The translations under genes were made by a program, and so were the position numbers. The notes below the pieces were generated by a model. The model did not search any database. It had not been told where the DNA came from and saw only the letters and a list, made by a program, of their open reading frames with translations. Source: Dipetalonema caudispina (Eukaryota > Nematoda > Chromadorea > Rhabditida > Onchocercidae). From it: a DNA stretch of 64,000 bases. The DNA is taken from NCBI GenBank assembly GCA_013365325.1, contig JABVXV010000011.1, positions 62,001 to 126,000 on the forward strand, read 5' to 3'. Position 1 is the stretch's first letter. Each line of letters starts with the position of its first letter. Of the stretch, positions 32,551 to 45,315 are shown piece by piece.

Positions 32551-35326
32551 ATGAGCCAAATGACTGCTTCTTCTTTAGGTCGTTCTTCTACAGTCGCTAC
32601 TACTTTTATTTTAATATTTAGCTTCTTCTTTTCATGGATTAACTTACCCCTCTCCCACTCACAGCTCATCCACAACGATGCCCAACAACAGCGCTCTTCA
32701 GCTAATACTGCAGACTCACTTTCGCTAGGACCATCTGCGAAATTTTCTCCAGATACTAAACAAAATAATTCTACATTACAGTCATTTGGCAAAAATATTG
32801 TGCTCACCAAACAGGTTTGTTTGTTAAATCTAATAGTGGTCTGCTAATCACTGGCCGTATTTTTAGTTAATGTAATACCGATTAATTAAATCATTCTATA
32901 GCTATGATACAAAGATATAAGTAGTCTAAAAATTTTTGGAGCGGAAAGTCAGAGAATTCCAACCAACACTGCTGTAATCTCCTTAGTTATCCTATATTGC
33001 TTGAATCTAGAAAAAAATGGTGCTCTTACAGTTTCGTGATTACTTCATCTAATTTTGCATATGTTGACCTGAAAATGCAAGAATAATATATTCATAAAAT
33101 AAAAAAATTGATTTCTTACCAGATCCACAAATTATGCTTTACAGGATAAAATTGCATTAGCAAAAATAAGCGAAATAGCTGACAGCGTTTTGAATCAGTT
33201 AGGATTATCATCTGATTTCAACGGTCGAAGGTACAAACCACTGACGGCACCTAGCTCCTTTCAAAATGATGATATAAATTCGGTGATATCTGAAGCAAAT
33301 CAGAACCGTATCGATTTGCAAGGTATTGCTAGTGGACAGATTCCTGGTTTGGCTCCAATACCAGTACCAGCTTTTCCTGGACCACAGGATGTGCCAGCTA
33401 TACCAGGAGTGAACACTATTCCTGGTCTTAGCAATTTCAACTATCTGGTCTGTTTTCTCTTTTGTTTTTCAAATTTCAGAATTATTTCGCAATTAAAACT
33501 TTTCTTAATTTCAAAACTAATTCGTCACTAAATTAAATATCCAAAATACTCATGATAAATTTCATGATAGAAGAGCCCTTTTATAAGTATTATTGCTGGA
33601 AAACATTTCGCATCCTCAGTTTTCTTTAAATATATTCTTGGAAAGTATCCTTATCTTGTTTAGATAAGCCAGTTATTTCCACAGATGATTCCACCGACAA
33701 ATACTCTTTTGGGTTCATCGATCAGCCGATTAGTGCCAAAAGGTTACGCTAAAAATTTAGCGAAAGATGTCTTTCGAGCTGTTCATCCAGCGGCTGAAAA
33801 TGTTGACGTCGCTCGTATGATGGGTCGTTGGTTCCAGGTATGTCTTAATCAGTTTTCTGCGGTTATGCAATTTTCATTAGCAATAGTATCATCTAATTCA
33901 AATTTTAGGTAATCAACAGCCCTCATGTTATCCGTGAAGCATGCACAGTATCGCACTGTATGTTCTGTTTATTTTAGTTATCCATTACAAATTTAATTCC
34001 TATTCATAACAATATTATAATAGTCTTTGGCTATTGTAGATTCTGTTTTCTTTAAGGTTCCAAAATAAATTTCATTACACAATATAAAGTTTTTTTAGTT
34101 AATGGGAACTAAACAAATAGTCTGCCAAATCATTTATACAAAAAAAAAAAAAAAATGCAAATCTATGTCAAGAATAATCAGCCTAAACATCTAAAGCTTT
34201 GTTAAAACTCAAAATTAAACTTTTATAGTTGGTGCTCTGACGAACAACACATATAGTGCAACATTTACAATTCTAAAGTTTTATCGTGAAGGGAATGCTA
34301 ATGGTCCACCGCGTTTCTCACTTGGTTATGGATTCAAATCAGGCGATACTGGACAATTCGTTTTACACAATAGCAATTCACCGGATTCAGAGCCATGTAA
34401 TCAATTGATCGATTGATTTATAATGTAATCAGAAAAATGTGTACTTGCGCAATAATATTGTTATACGCAAAGCTGTACTCCTTCCTTAAATTCAAGATGT
34501 TTGGAGATCTTGGGTCAGCTCACTTAGATCAGATCAAGATGTAGGTTAAGTACAACATGCAAATTTGATTTTTACCTATCTAAAGTGTTGTTTGAGGTTA
34601 TTCCGTTATTCAACATCTTTAAATGAAATTTAAATTTAACATCATGCGATCTAATAGCAATCCAATTTATATTCGAAATACTTTCAAATGTTTTGATTAC
34701 GGAAAAAATTCAAGAGAAAATTGTAAGAATTTAGGCTCTCCTCTTAGAATTCATGTATTTTCATATTTATAAACAACAGATAATATAATGTAAACCTCAC
34801 CGTATGAATAGAGTCATTATATTCCATAGATTAAAATCAAGTGAAATTTTCACATTGCAGTTTGGGTAATAAAAAAAGGCCCACTAAACGAATACAATCA
34901 ATATGATTATGTGATTGTATCGAACTGGGTCCGATTTCCTGTATTTGTAATTGCCCGAGACCCAGAAAGATTCCGCAGCGAACATATGCGAAATGTGCTA
35001 CAATTTTTGGAAGATAATAGTATGTCACAAATTATTGATTGATTATAGAAATTTCAAAAAATTTTACGGATAATAAAAATATATTGACTTTTTCAATGAA
35101 AAATTACGGTTTGGTCAAATAAAATTACTGACAACTTGGTGATCTGTGGAAGTTTGCGTCATTTTTGGCCAGACTTTTTGGACTCGAATCTCATTAAATT
35201 GAAATTAATCAGGCAAAATATTTTTCAGATTACATAAACGTGATGACAAAAGCTTTCAACATGATCTCTCCCGTGGATTACAGCCAGTGCCAGTACACAC
35301 CAACATTTTCTGGAGCAGGGCGTTAG
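32551..35326 (+). CDS. Lipocalin-related secreted protein, LPR-like (gene 4)
   Basis: Exons: 32551-32814, 33145-33447, 33685-33837, 33909-33957, 34229-34396, 34861-35019, 35229-35326; about 397 aa. A hydrophobic stretch (FILIFSFFFSWINL) preceded by about 18 polar residues serves as signal peptide or anchor; a later ATG (32560) would shorten the n-region. A Pro/Gly-rich middle (PGLAPIPVPAFPGP) leads to the lipocalin domain: RMMGRWFQ, REACTVSH, GALTNNTYSATFT, SLGYGFKSGD, IVSNWVRFPVFVIARDP, ending DYSQCQYTPTF. Exon structure and phases of the lipocalin half match gene 1, making these two the closest pair. AATAAATAAA near 35538 is a good polyadenylation signal. Last gene of the cluster. Confidence 0.84.
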
Positions 35327-35696
35327 CTATTATCATTTCCGCTTCATTGGTTGTAGTAACGTATTTGTGTCCTAAATTCTATTGTTGTTACATTGATCAA
35401 TTAAGGTGTGATTATATAAAACGCAACGAAAATTATTATGTATAGTGAATTTTGCGATAAGTTTTTTTTTCTTACTGTATAAGTAAATTTTTGCTTTATC
35501 TCTCATCATTAAGAAACCCGCTTCCTCACTTATGAAACAATAAATAAAGACATCTGAACTTTTAAAAGTCTGAGTAAAGCGAGAACTGCAAAGTCGAGAG
35601 ATTGATGGAGATATTGGATGTTCGATTTAATCAGTCCAATGATTTCATATGAAAATGAATTTTATTTCTAGAAAATAAGTTTCAAAACGTAATACT

Positions 35697-35803
35697 ATGA
35701 AATATATTTACTTAATTTTAAATGAAACATAAAGCTTGATGACAAATATGTTGGTTGTCGCCAAGTTTCATGTTTCATTTAAAACTGAGTAAACATAGTT
35801 CAT
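35697..35803. repeat. Imperfect foldback, pre-miRNA-like
   Basis: Arms 35707-35738 and 35762-35793 are 32 nt each and pair at 28 positions. The four differences are all transitions, two of which would be G-U wobbles in RNA. The 23-nt loop contains a further GACAA/TTGTC pairing. Pairing extends in patches on both outer flanks. It lies in non-coding DNA. Confidence 0.6.
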
Positions 35804-38800
35804 TTAAAATTACTAAGAATATGGATTTTAAAAAAATCAATTATATTGCTGGGACTTCCAACTATTTTTTTAAAAAGATACTGCAGAAGGATGCTGAAAA
35901 AGATGGTTCTCTGGTTCAAAACAAATGAAAAGCTTTTCATGATTCTTAATTGGCATTATCAGAGATGGTACACTGACCATTTGGGTTATCTTTAATACCT
36001 GTTATCAATCCTTAACTTTCACTGCCGTGTCATTTACATAATATTTTTATCCATTTACGCTATTTGAAAACAAAGCGTTATGAGGATGCTAACAGAACGA
36101 AACAGAAATTATTGATGATCAATAATAGAGAATTCAGTTTAATTTCAAAAAAAAAAAAAAAAGTGATTTCGCTTATATTTCGAAATGGGATAGAACCATG
36201 ATTTTTCCGCTCTATTTCACTTTAAACTTTTTACTTTTGGTCATTTTTCTTTCCGCAGTCACAAGCAAAATTGTATATCATTAAATTTATTCCAACTGCA
36301 AAAATCACAGAAACAGTGCATGATGATATTTTCTAATTAGTAGCAAGGGATATTTCGGAAATGACTTCCGCAATGTGAAGATTTTGTTAACTCTCTGGTA
36401 GACTTATCATGCATTTAAAAAAGAAAAACTTAAAATTGAGATTCTGTACCGTTTTTGTGTAAAATTCTTCGATTCTTGGCACATACCGTTCATCAAATTT
36501 GTGCGCTTTTTTACAACATCGTTTTTGCTAGTACGCATTACGTCAAAACTGTCAAACAAAATTTTTCCTGGACAATGGCAAATTCGGACAATTTGCCACA
36601 TTATTCGTTTTTAATACATAAACTAGTTCACAGGAATTTAAGTGAATGTTTTATAAACAGCGTTAAAACAACAACAACATATTTAATTGTTGGGTTTTAC
36701 TGGCTGGCATGACCGGAAATTGAGCCATACATACTAATACTCAATACTTGTTTCCCGATTGTCAGAAGCCGTATTACAATATTCCGAAACTTCTACATGC
36801 TCACTGACGGTTCTAAATTCTTGATAAGGGTAATGCTTAACAAAAATCAAAAAGTCAAAAATTAGGTTTAAGTGTGCATTAAAGAAATACTGACAAATTT
36901 GGATAGATTAATGTCTAACTTAGAAGATGAGGATCACGTTTTATTTAGGATTCATCCTTTTCCCTTCCTTGTGCATACAACAAACAAAACTACTGAGCGT
37001 CTGCTAGTATTCTTTTCAGATCTTTCTTAACAATCACTGGATAGCTTATCACACAGAACTGAAGTAGGATTCAACAATTACGCACTTCTTAAAGAATCAG
37101 CAAAGGTGCGCTCAGTGACAAAAAATCTCCATCCTTCTTCAGAAATATTAGAAGTCTAAAATCGTTTAGATGAATCCCTGTTTTCAATTTACCAGAAAAA
37201 TTGTTCACATCCTTCCAATTTCCTGTTTCTTTTAAAAACAGCGTAACTGCCATTTTCATTATTTTGTAGCAGGCAATTGTATCCTTACGCGAAAATAATT
37301 TCGAATCTTTGAATAAGTAATAAGCTTCTCTGAATTTCTCATTTAGAACACGTATTCATTCGTTCTCCTTACGACTGTTTAGTAGACAAATACAACTTTA
37401 CCTTCTTCAGTGATGGCTCACATACCTTAAATGCGTCTGAAAAATAAAAAAATAACGACCCTTGGATGTTATGCAGCTTAATACAACACAAGTTTAATAA
37501 TGTTTAATCACAATGAAATTTTCTATTAAAATTTATCAGCAATAAACTGATTGTTGTGATCAGTTAGTTCATCGTAAATACAAGAAATGTATCACATTTC
37601 ACATCAACGGAACAAGTATAATAATTCTTTTTAAAAGAGGCGAATTAAAATGAAGCTATCTTTAGTACTACTAGAACAGTACATGCACTAGAGATAAATG
37701 TTGTTGATTGGCATCTCGTGAACCGGTAACTGAAAAGTTGATTTTCATCCAGTCAGCTTCACTGTTAAGGTCGGACTTGTCCTGCTATTTTCCCACTGTC
37801 TGTTAAGCGATATATTGCCATACATAAAGCAGATACATTACCAGCCTCATATCTCACCCTCCACTACTTTCATTGTAATCCAAATCAAAAATTTTGACCG
37901 AAAATTTTCCCATGTTTGAACCAATCTCTACCAAAATTTATTGCGAACCATGTCGGAAATCCGAAAATTTTTATGATAAGTATATCTAAATAAAATTAAC
38001 ATATGTTGTAGAATTATTTCATTTGGATGATTATCATGTAAATTGTAATTTGATGAAAGTTATAATGTCTAACATAAATCATTTTGTTTATAATCATCCC
38101 TAACTTAAACACGGTAAAACAATACTCTTGTTACCCATATTTACCAAAGTAATAAATCACATTTAGATTAATCTTAACCATATTGGCAAAATGAAATTCC
38201 CAAAGCGATCAACTTCATAACTGATAAGCGACAAACAAAAATTCTACGACAACTCCCACTCAATCTGATTCAGAGCATATTGAAAATCACATCTTGTAAA
38301 ATCTTCAGCGTCATATAGAGACCGATTAAGCTGACCAGATTGACCCTCTAGCACTAACTAAACATATTCTTTGTAATTCTTTTATTTTGATGAGTGTTTA
38401 ATGGCAAAGCAACCTCTTCACTGTTGCAAAGGGACAGCTTGTGGTAGTTTACGTCAATAAAGTACAAGCTATCCGGACTTTATGATCTAAATAATTCAGT
38501 CTTTTCGTCAAAATTAAGCATTTTTTCCCCACTCTAGTTAAGTAAAAATCCCCAAATTTCTTCTCAACTGGACAAATATCATGGACACACAGTGATATGT
38601 ACACTGAAAATCACCCACTGGTTCATGATCTCTCCGCCGATACTAATTTCGTATAGGGTCAATCCAATTGTAGATTCGAGCATATCTAGAAAACGTCAAA
38701 TTTTTGAGATCATATAAGGAATTTCCCATCCGGAAAAGGTCAGAATTCGCTTCATTTTTACAATAGTTAAGCATGTTTTTCTCACATAATAGATGAGCCA

Positions 38801-38906
38801 CATCTCCATTTCCTCATCGACACTGAATTTTTCACAACAAAATGAAACCCAAATTCATTAATTTATGACAACACAAAGATGAATCTAATAAAGAAAAAGA
38901 CAATAA

Positions 38907-38910
<4 letters not shown>

Positions 38911-38981
<71 letters not shown>
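38911..38981. repeat. (AT)n microsatellite
   Basis: About 35 consecutive AT units, roughly 240 bases beyond the TBCK stop codon on that gene's downstream side. Confidence 0.95.
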
Positions 38982-38984
<3 letters not shown>

Positions 38985-39217
38985 GAAAGGACATAACACT
39001 TATGCAATACATGAATTTGCTGATAAGAGAGGAAACTGTCATTTATCGCATGCATTATCACAGAAAATTTCCAAGCACAACAACACAACAACACTGTTGA
39101 CCTAAACACATGTAATGTCTCAGATATCACATTCCAAAATTCCTTTATATCGTTTCCTTTAATATCACTATTCTTAATCACATCGAAAATGTCCATATTT
39201 TAGAAAGTATTCGATTC

Positions 39218-42200
39218 TCAAGCAGGTATGCAAAAGATATCGTGCATAAAGCGAACTTTCTGGACACCACCATCCAAAACACACACACGATTGTATCCTT
39301 CCAGCACGCATAACTTTGATATCTGCATAACTAACTCATAAATTAGTTTTATTTAAACCATATGACAGGTTTTTTCCAGTGATACCACCGGTAATTATTA
39401 AGTATGGATCGATATGACCAACGTGTATATTCTCTATAGTCATTAGGAAGTTTCTGATACATTAGAAAAAGAATTGCTTGGATGATCTAACTGATAACGT
39501 ATCAACGACTAAAGATAGATGCTGTTAGCAGCAACCTTTATCCTTTTTTGTCTTGCATATATTTTGAAAAACTAGTAATACAACCAAATCATAAAAGATA
39601 TATGCAACCTTTTTAGCCCTCTGCAAATGTTCATTATCAACGATAACGACGACATGTCCTGCAGACTGCGCATTCACTAATGCTGTTTTAATGATATCCA
39701 ACGTATCCTCCTCACCATAAGGAGGCAAATTCACACTACCCACAATGGCACCGCGAGAATACCTTAAAATTCCAAAACATTTAAATCAGAAAGACACACA
39801 CTGATGCGTTCAGGAAAGCACTATAAAGAAATACGTATTAAACATATGGACTTACTCGTATTGTGAACGGACATCGACAACAAGTAGTGCGGAATGCTCA
39901 GTGAGACGAATGACATCGGTAGCTGATATTCGTGGACAACAAAATTCGTTCAGTTCAGTTACGGTATAATGCGTCATTGCATACTCTTCTCGTACATGTT
40001 TAGATGCATATTGTCTGAAGGTGCATGATGCTGGCACAGTATTGTAGTAATTCAGTGAGCACTGCACCAAACGTTCCATATTTAGATCTAGCAATGAACA
40101 TGGGTGAAAGTTAGAGGCATAGCAATAATTGTTTCATAACTTTGGATGAAACAAACCTGGAAGGTCAGAGAAAAGTAAAATTGCATCGTTGAAATGTGTA
40201 GCTATAAGTCCAGTCCGTAATTGTTCCATGATTGCAAGTCCGACAAATAATGGAAAAGATGAATCCGATAATAATAAAACGTCCCAAACCTAATAAAAAT
40301 GGAGCAAAAGTATGTCGGTACATAAAGAAATCAATTCTCATTGAACAAGTTGCAAATAAATTTCAAAGTATACTCCTTCAATTTACGCTCATCCACAGAT
40401 GAAATTCGTTTAACTTGAGATTCACTGCAGTCTCAGTAATTAAAAGTACTGCATACAGAAGTCTGGCACATGAAATCAAAAAATCGTACATAGAATAACT
40501 TGTGCAGAGGTAATATATGGGCAAAACATGTAAGAAACCACGGAATAGCGAACAACTCAGGACGAAAATCCATAGCGGAGAGATGTGTATACAACGCAGC
40601 ATCCATGAATGCCAAAAGATGAAAGAAAACTGCCAAATATTCTACAAATGAAGTCGATCAAGAATCACACATGTATAGTTTAAAAATGAAAAATAAAAAC
40701 TGATTCTAACCTTGTACGACAGATGAATTATCTCGCAAGAAAAAGTCATGCAAATACAAGTTGATGAAAGATTCCAGACAGGAATATGCAGAAGCTGAAA
40801 GCCGTATAACTTATTATTTGATTAGAATAAATTGCAGAGCTGTTCAATTTAAACCGTTCAATATCATACTGCTGTTAACAAATAAATATCCCCATCATTA
40901 AATCCATTACGTAAATGATAATTGGTACCTAAACGAGTGAAGTTGAGAACAAGAAATGGTGCCGCTAGAGAGTCCAAACCTTGCCAATAAACGTAATTTT
41001 CATGTAACAAAAGCCATGCCTTTAGAAGACGTTTGAGCTTGCGATGCGCAATAGATGAAGCCATCAAATCGTCATACTGAAAAAGTCATTATATCGTTAT
41101 CTTTTAAAGGATGTCATATTAATAAAGACAGGAAGCCGTGCTGTCCGGTGCAGTGCAACCGAATGTGAAAGGTAAGGTGGAGACATTGTGTTCACAATTC
41201 CAATTTAAAAAATAAGTGATTAATTACAAAACCACATGACAATTTTCCAAATTATAATAGAAAAAAAAATTCTGTTTTTGTTGTTCACATTTGGAGCACA
41301 TAAATCATATTATTTATAATTGTATGAAAACTTTTGCGGAAAATTAATTAGATTGCACATAGTAAACGGCTACTGAAAATAACAAGAGAAATTCAACCGT
41401 GAAGCATGCTTCTATGTAACTCTTTCTTGAAAACATGACCTGGTGACATCGAGGAATATCGACTAATAATTGGCGATCAGAAGTATGGGGAGAGAACGTA
41501 TCGATTGCTATGAAACGTTTCTCAACATCCCAATATATATTCAGCAATGCACTCCATAGATTAGCTCTATAAAGGGGAGGGATGTCATGACAACACTCGC
41601 AAAATAGAAGTGACTTTTTGAAAGGATAGCTTGAAAGTAAACGACGGAGAATAAGCATCCGTCGACCCTGAAATGCGTAATCCGTAATATGGAGAAAATC
41701 TCCCGAAAAAAAAAAAAAATTTCAGTCATCAAAGCTGGGAACTGCTATTCAAATAATGAAAAGAATGCAGACCTGGTACTCAATATCTTTTTCCTTGACC
41801 ATTAGCGATAAATCGTAGGTCTCCAGTGTTTTCTCTTCCATTTCAAACGAAATGAGAAATTTGCTTTCGTCAAGGGACTTCATCCGCTAAAATGTTAATT
41901 CCTGTACACATCAGCGAACAGAATCAAATTCTTAATGATGAGAAAAATTTTCAATGAATCATTCTCTTAGTGTCCTTGTTTTGTGAAACTTACGTCACGA
42001 AAATTATTTGATGGAAGGATAAAGATATCGAAAGTGAACTCATATTTCCTTATATGAGCATTACCATACATGAAGCAATCTCCATCAACCAAACTGAAAA
42101 GAGTGAAAAACATGAATATAATAATAAAGAAATGTCATCAGCAAATTATAACGTCAAAACAAACTATGGTAAAGCGAGAACAGGTGGATTTGCTTTAATA

Positions 42201-45200
42201 ATGCCATGGTTAATAAGAATAGTTTCAATACTGCTTCCACATAACTTCCATAAAAAAAAGGCTTCGTTAACTGGTAAATTTTGAGTTGCTTCTGTTTCTT
42301 CATTTTCTAACAACTCTGAAAAATATTTTTCGGAAGCTGCATTTTACAGTAGCAAAACAATTAATTATTTCTAGTCGTTCCTGATATGAATAAAGCATAT
42401 GTGAACAAACCTCTCATATGTTCAGCACTTTCCCCCAGACTGCTTTCATCGTTTTCACTATCATAAAAATTACAGTCGTTGCTTACATTTGAGTGACTAT
42501 TACTTGCATCGTTAATTATCTGTAAAGTTTTTTTAACTTAACGATTACAATTTCATACTAGCAATAAATTTATGAATAACTAAATGCACGTTAGTAGTAC
42601 TTACAGAAAGTAACTCCCTAGCAGTAGGTCGTTGCGACGGAAGGATACACAGCGTCTTCTCAAGTATCACCATGATCGTGATATTTGATACAATATGAGT
42701 ATTCGGTTTCTTTTCTTGAATTTCAGCCAACAATAACCGAAAAATCGAGCCACTCCGTTCTTGAAAGCAATTAAAAACAATAGTTATCTGATTATAACTA
42801 AAAAAACCCTCAATTGTAAGAATGTTCACTCATAAATATTAGGTTTTTTCAAAACCTAATTCAATTTAATTGCATTTTTTACATGGGACAAAATGATGAC
42901 AATTTGTACACACAGCTCGGCAAGCTCATGCACTTATATTATTTAATAATTGTTTAAGTTCTTTCCAATCAATTCAGAAAATATCTAAGGTCGATTCACC
43001 GTTGCTGCGTTAAATCTTGATTCAATAAAAAGCCTGGAAGACTAATTTCTACGAAAAATGAAACTAAAAACCAATCGTGATAAGTTGCAAAAAACAGTGG
43101 AGAACTAAAATAAACTTTTAATACAGGAGAAAATGAATGAATTACAAAAAATACTTTTTCTGATCAGAATAGTCAATGTGGAATAAAACTGCTTTGGAGA
43201 CCAAATTTCAGAGAGAAGACAGCCCTGAAACTGATTTTACACGTGAGAAACACAATAATAACATAAATATATAGAATACTGACGTCCAGTGAAAACAAAA
43301 ATGATCACCATTCACAAAGTATGACAAATGAATAACGAAAAATATGAAACTTATGATGCCAATAAAATATCTACTCGATGAGAAGCATGACAGTCGCCAA
43401 AGTTGTTTTAAGATAGCAGTAACAGCAACAGAACATGGATCTCATGAATTTTAATTGTATAGAGAGAAAGTGACCTACGATTGAAAGCTCAAGTACAGCA
43501 ATTCCAAACGACCAGATATCTCCAGCTCGACAAATGAAACCATTTTTGATTTCAGCTTGCAAGAAACGTTCTGGCGGAAGATACCAAGAAGAATAAATGC
43601 AATACTCTAAATCTCTTCTACTGCCACTGATACAGTGTAAACCATACTGAGCTAACCGAACTAAATTCTGCAACATAACAGCATATAATGTTGATGTTAC
43701 CAGTTGGAAGATTACCTACAACATGTTACCTGAGATGATAGGAGGACTGAATTTAAATTGAAGTAGCCAATAATGATATGTCGGGTGTGCAAATATGTAA
43801 AAGCTGACAAGATTGGTTGTAATAAAGATATGATTCGCGCCACGTCCAGCCTAAAACTTCTGATATTTCTCTGAAACCAGCATGAAATATTGAAAAATTA
43901 AGAAATGCACCGTATCAATAATATTATTACAACACGAACAGCAAGCTAAACGGAAAGTGAAAATCACACAAAACATGATACTTTTATTTTTTGATGACAC
44001 TTTCATTGAATAACATAAAAGCCGTATTAAGTTGCAATTACTGGAGCTAAGCTTCTATATTTAACCTCATAATATTCCGCTCTTAGCTAAATTTCTACTC
44101 TTTCACAGATTCAAGCTTCTTGAAGGATAATGCGAAAAAAAAATCAATGAATATCCTATTTACGGTTCAAAGTTAAAGAGTTCTATGTAAAATTCCATAT
44201 GAATTTTACATAGAACTCTTTAGATTTTACAAGGAACTCTTTAAGTCTGAACCTTAAATTTTTGTTTGGAGTTCAATTAAAGGAATTCTGGACGATAGTC
44301 GAGAAGCCGGTTTACCTGGGATCGAAACTTTGAACTCTGTGAAAGTGAATTGCAAAAAAAAGAACAAATTACCAAAATTACTCCAAGACCTCTTGTACAT
44401 ACGTACCGGGCATATAATAAAGATTAGTATCATGTAATATTACGAAGAGTAAGTAACAATAATCAATACACCTGAAGGCCCAGCTAAAAAATGTCTAAAC
44501 CCATTCATGATATTCTGAGTATCCGACGAATGATAAAACAACTTGCTTTTTACACTCCTTCAATTCTTCAACAGCTGACCGTGAATAATGCTCCGAAATC
44601 ACAAAACATGCATTCCCAACTAAAATTATTAAATTTAGATTTATGAAAATGACAAAGGAATTACAGAAATAACGTATTGGCAGGGAAATTACGCAAATAA
44701 CAAAGACACTATTTCTACAATCCTCCATCAGTACGCAAAAGCTGACAGTCCTTACAACAGTGATTGTGTGTAAGTCATGAGATAACGTTCTTCATTTCAA
44801 AACAGCAAGTCTTGTAAAATGTTATAATACTTGGATGCATCACGAATCCAATTGTTCGAACTTTATTCTGTAGGCTTTTTAAAAATGAAATTTGATTTCT
44901 TGGTTCTGGTGCAAATCAGCAAAAAGAACATTTCAAGTTCTTCCTTCTATTATAAGCCTCAAAAGTAGAACTCAATTTGTGCCTTTCATATTTCAAATAA
45001 CATAAACGAGATTCTCAAAGCTGGTTAAAATTGAAACAGAAAAGTTTAATATGCAAAATACGCATCAATTAGTTTTATTGAACTAACTAAAATGTAAAAC
45101 ATACGAACTGCTGATCGAACAAATTCCACGTATTTGCAGAGGTGAGGATGATTTAATGACATAAGTTTCGAAAATCCTCCCAACATATGAGCAACTGATG

Positions 45201-45315
45201 ATGTTGCCGAAAAACCGTTTGTTGTTGCAACATGGCACGATGAATCATCTCCAATTACAGCTGTAGCTCCGAACTCTGCTGATCCCAAAAGACGTACATT
45301 CGTTTCCACCGTCAT
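39218..45315 (-). CDS. tbck-1: TBC domain-containing protein kinase-like (TBCK)
   Basis: Rab-GAP-type protein linked to growth signalling and endolysosomal traffic. Seventeen exons on the minus strand join in phase to about 828 aa (human 893): 45105-45315, 44543-44619, 43730-43870, 43475-43667, 42605-42759, 42411-42519, 42165-42315, 41994-42093, 41773-41886, 41440-41667, 40929-41076, 40711-40794, 40490-40641, 40157-40289, 39856-40087, 39609-39762, 39218-39322. The N-terminal kinase-like domain is degenerate: the HRD region reads [15 protein letters not shown] and the DFG region LAQYGLHC. The TBC domain keeps [11 protein letters not shown], the Arg in VDIPRCHQ and the Gln in YWQGLDSL, then AIPWFL and WDVLLL. 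A C-terminal rhodanese domain follows ([18 protein letters not shown]). The junction 43475/42759 is the least certain. ATTCAG just upstream of the ATG is a possible trans-splice site. Intact. Confidence 0.93.
44174..44222. repeat. Perfect 22-bp hairpin in TBCK intron
   Basis: Arms 44174-44195 and 44201-44222 are exact reverse complements around the 5-nt loop CATAT. A diverged second copy of the right arm follows at about 44225-44254. The outer flanks (GGTTCAAAGTTAAAG... and ...TTAAGTCTGAACC) also pair, so two alternative stems can form. Confidence 0.85.

Larger units (their letters stand above)
35327..39217. other. Convergent intergenic region
   Basis: Lies between the 3' ends of lipocalin gene 4 (+) and TBCK (-). 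It holds a long imperfect foldback (35697-35803), a poly(A) run near 36150 and an AT microsatellite (about 38911-38980). Otherwise it is AT-rich with no supportable coding sequence; the open frames at 36407-36712 lack splice or family support. Confidence 0.5.
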
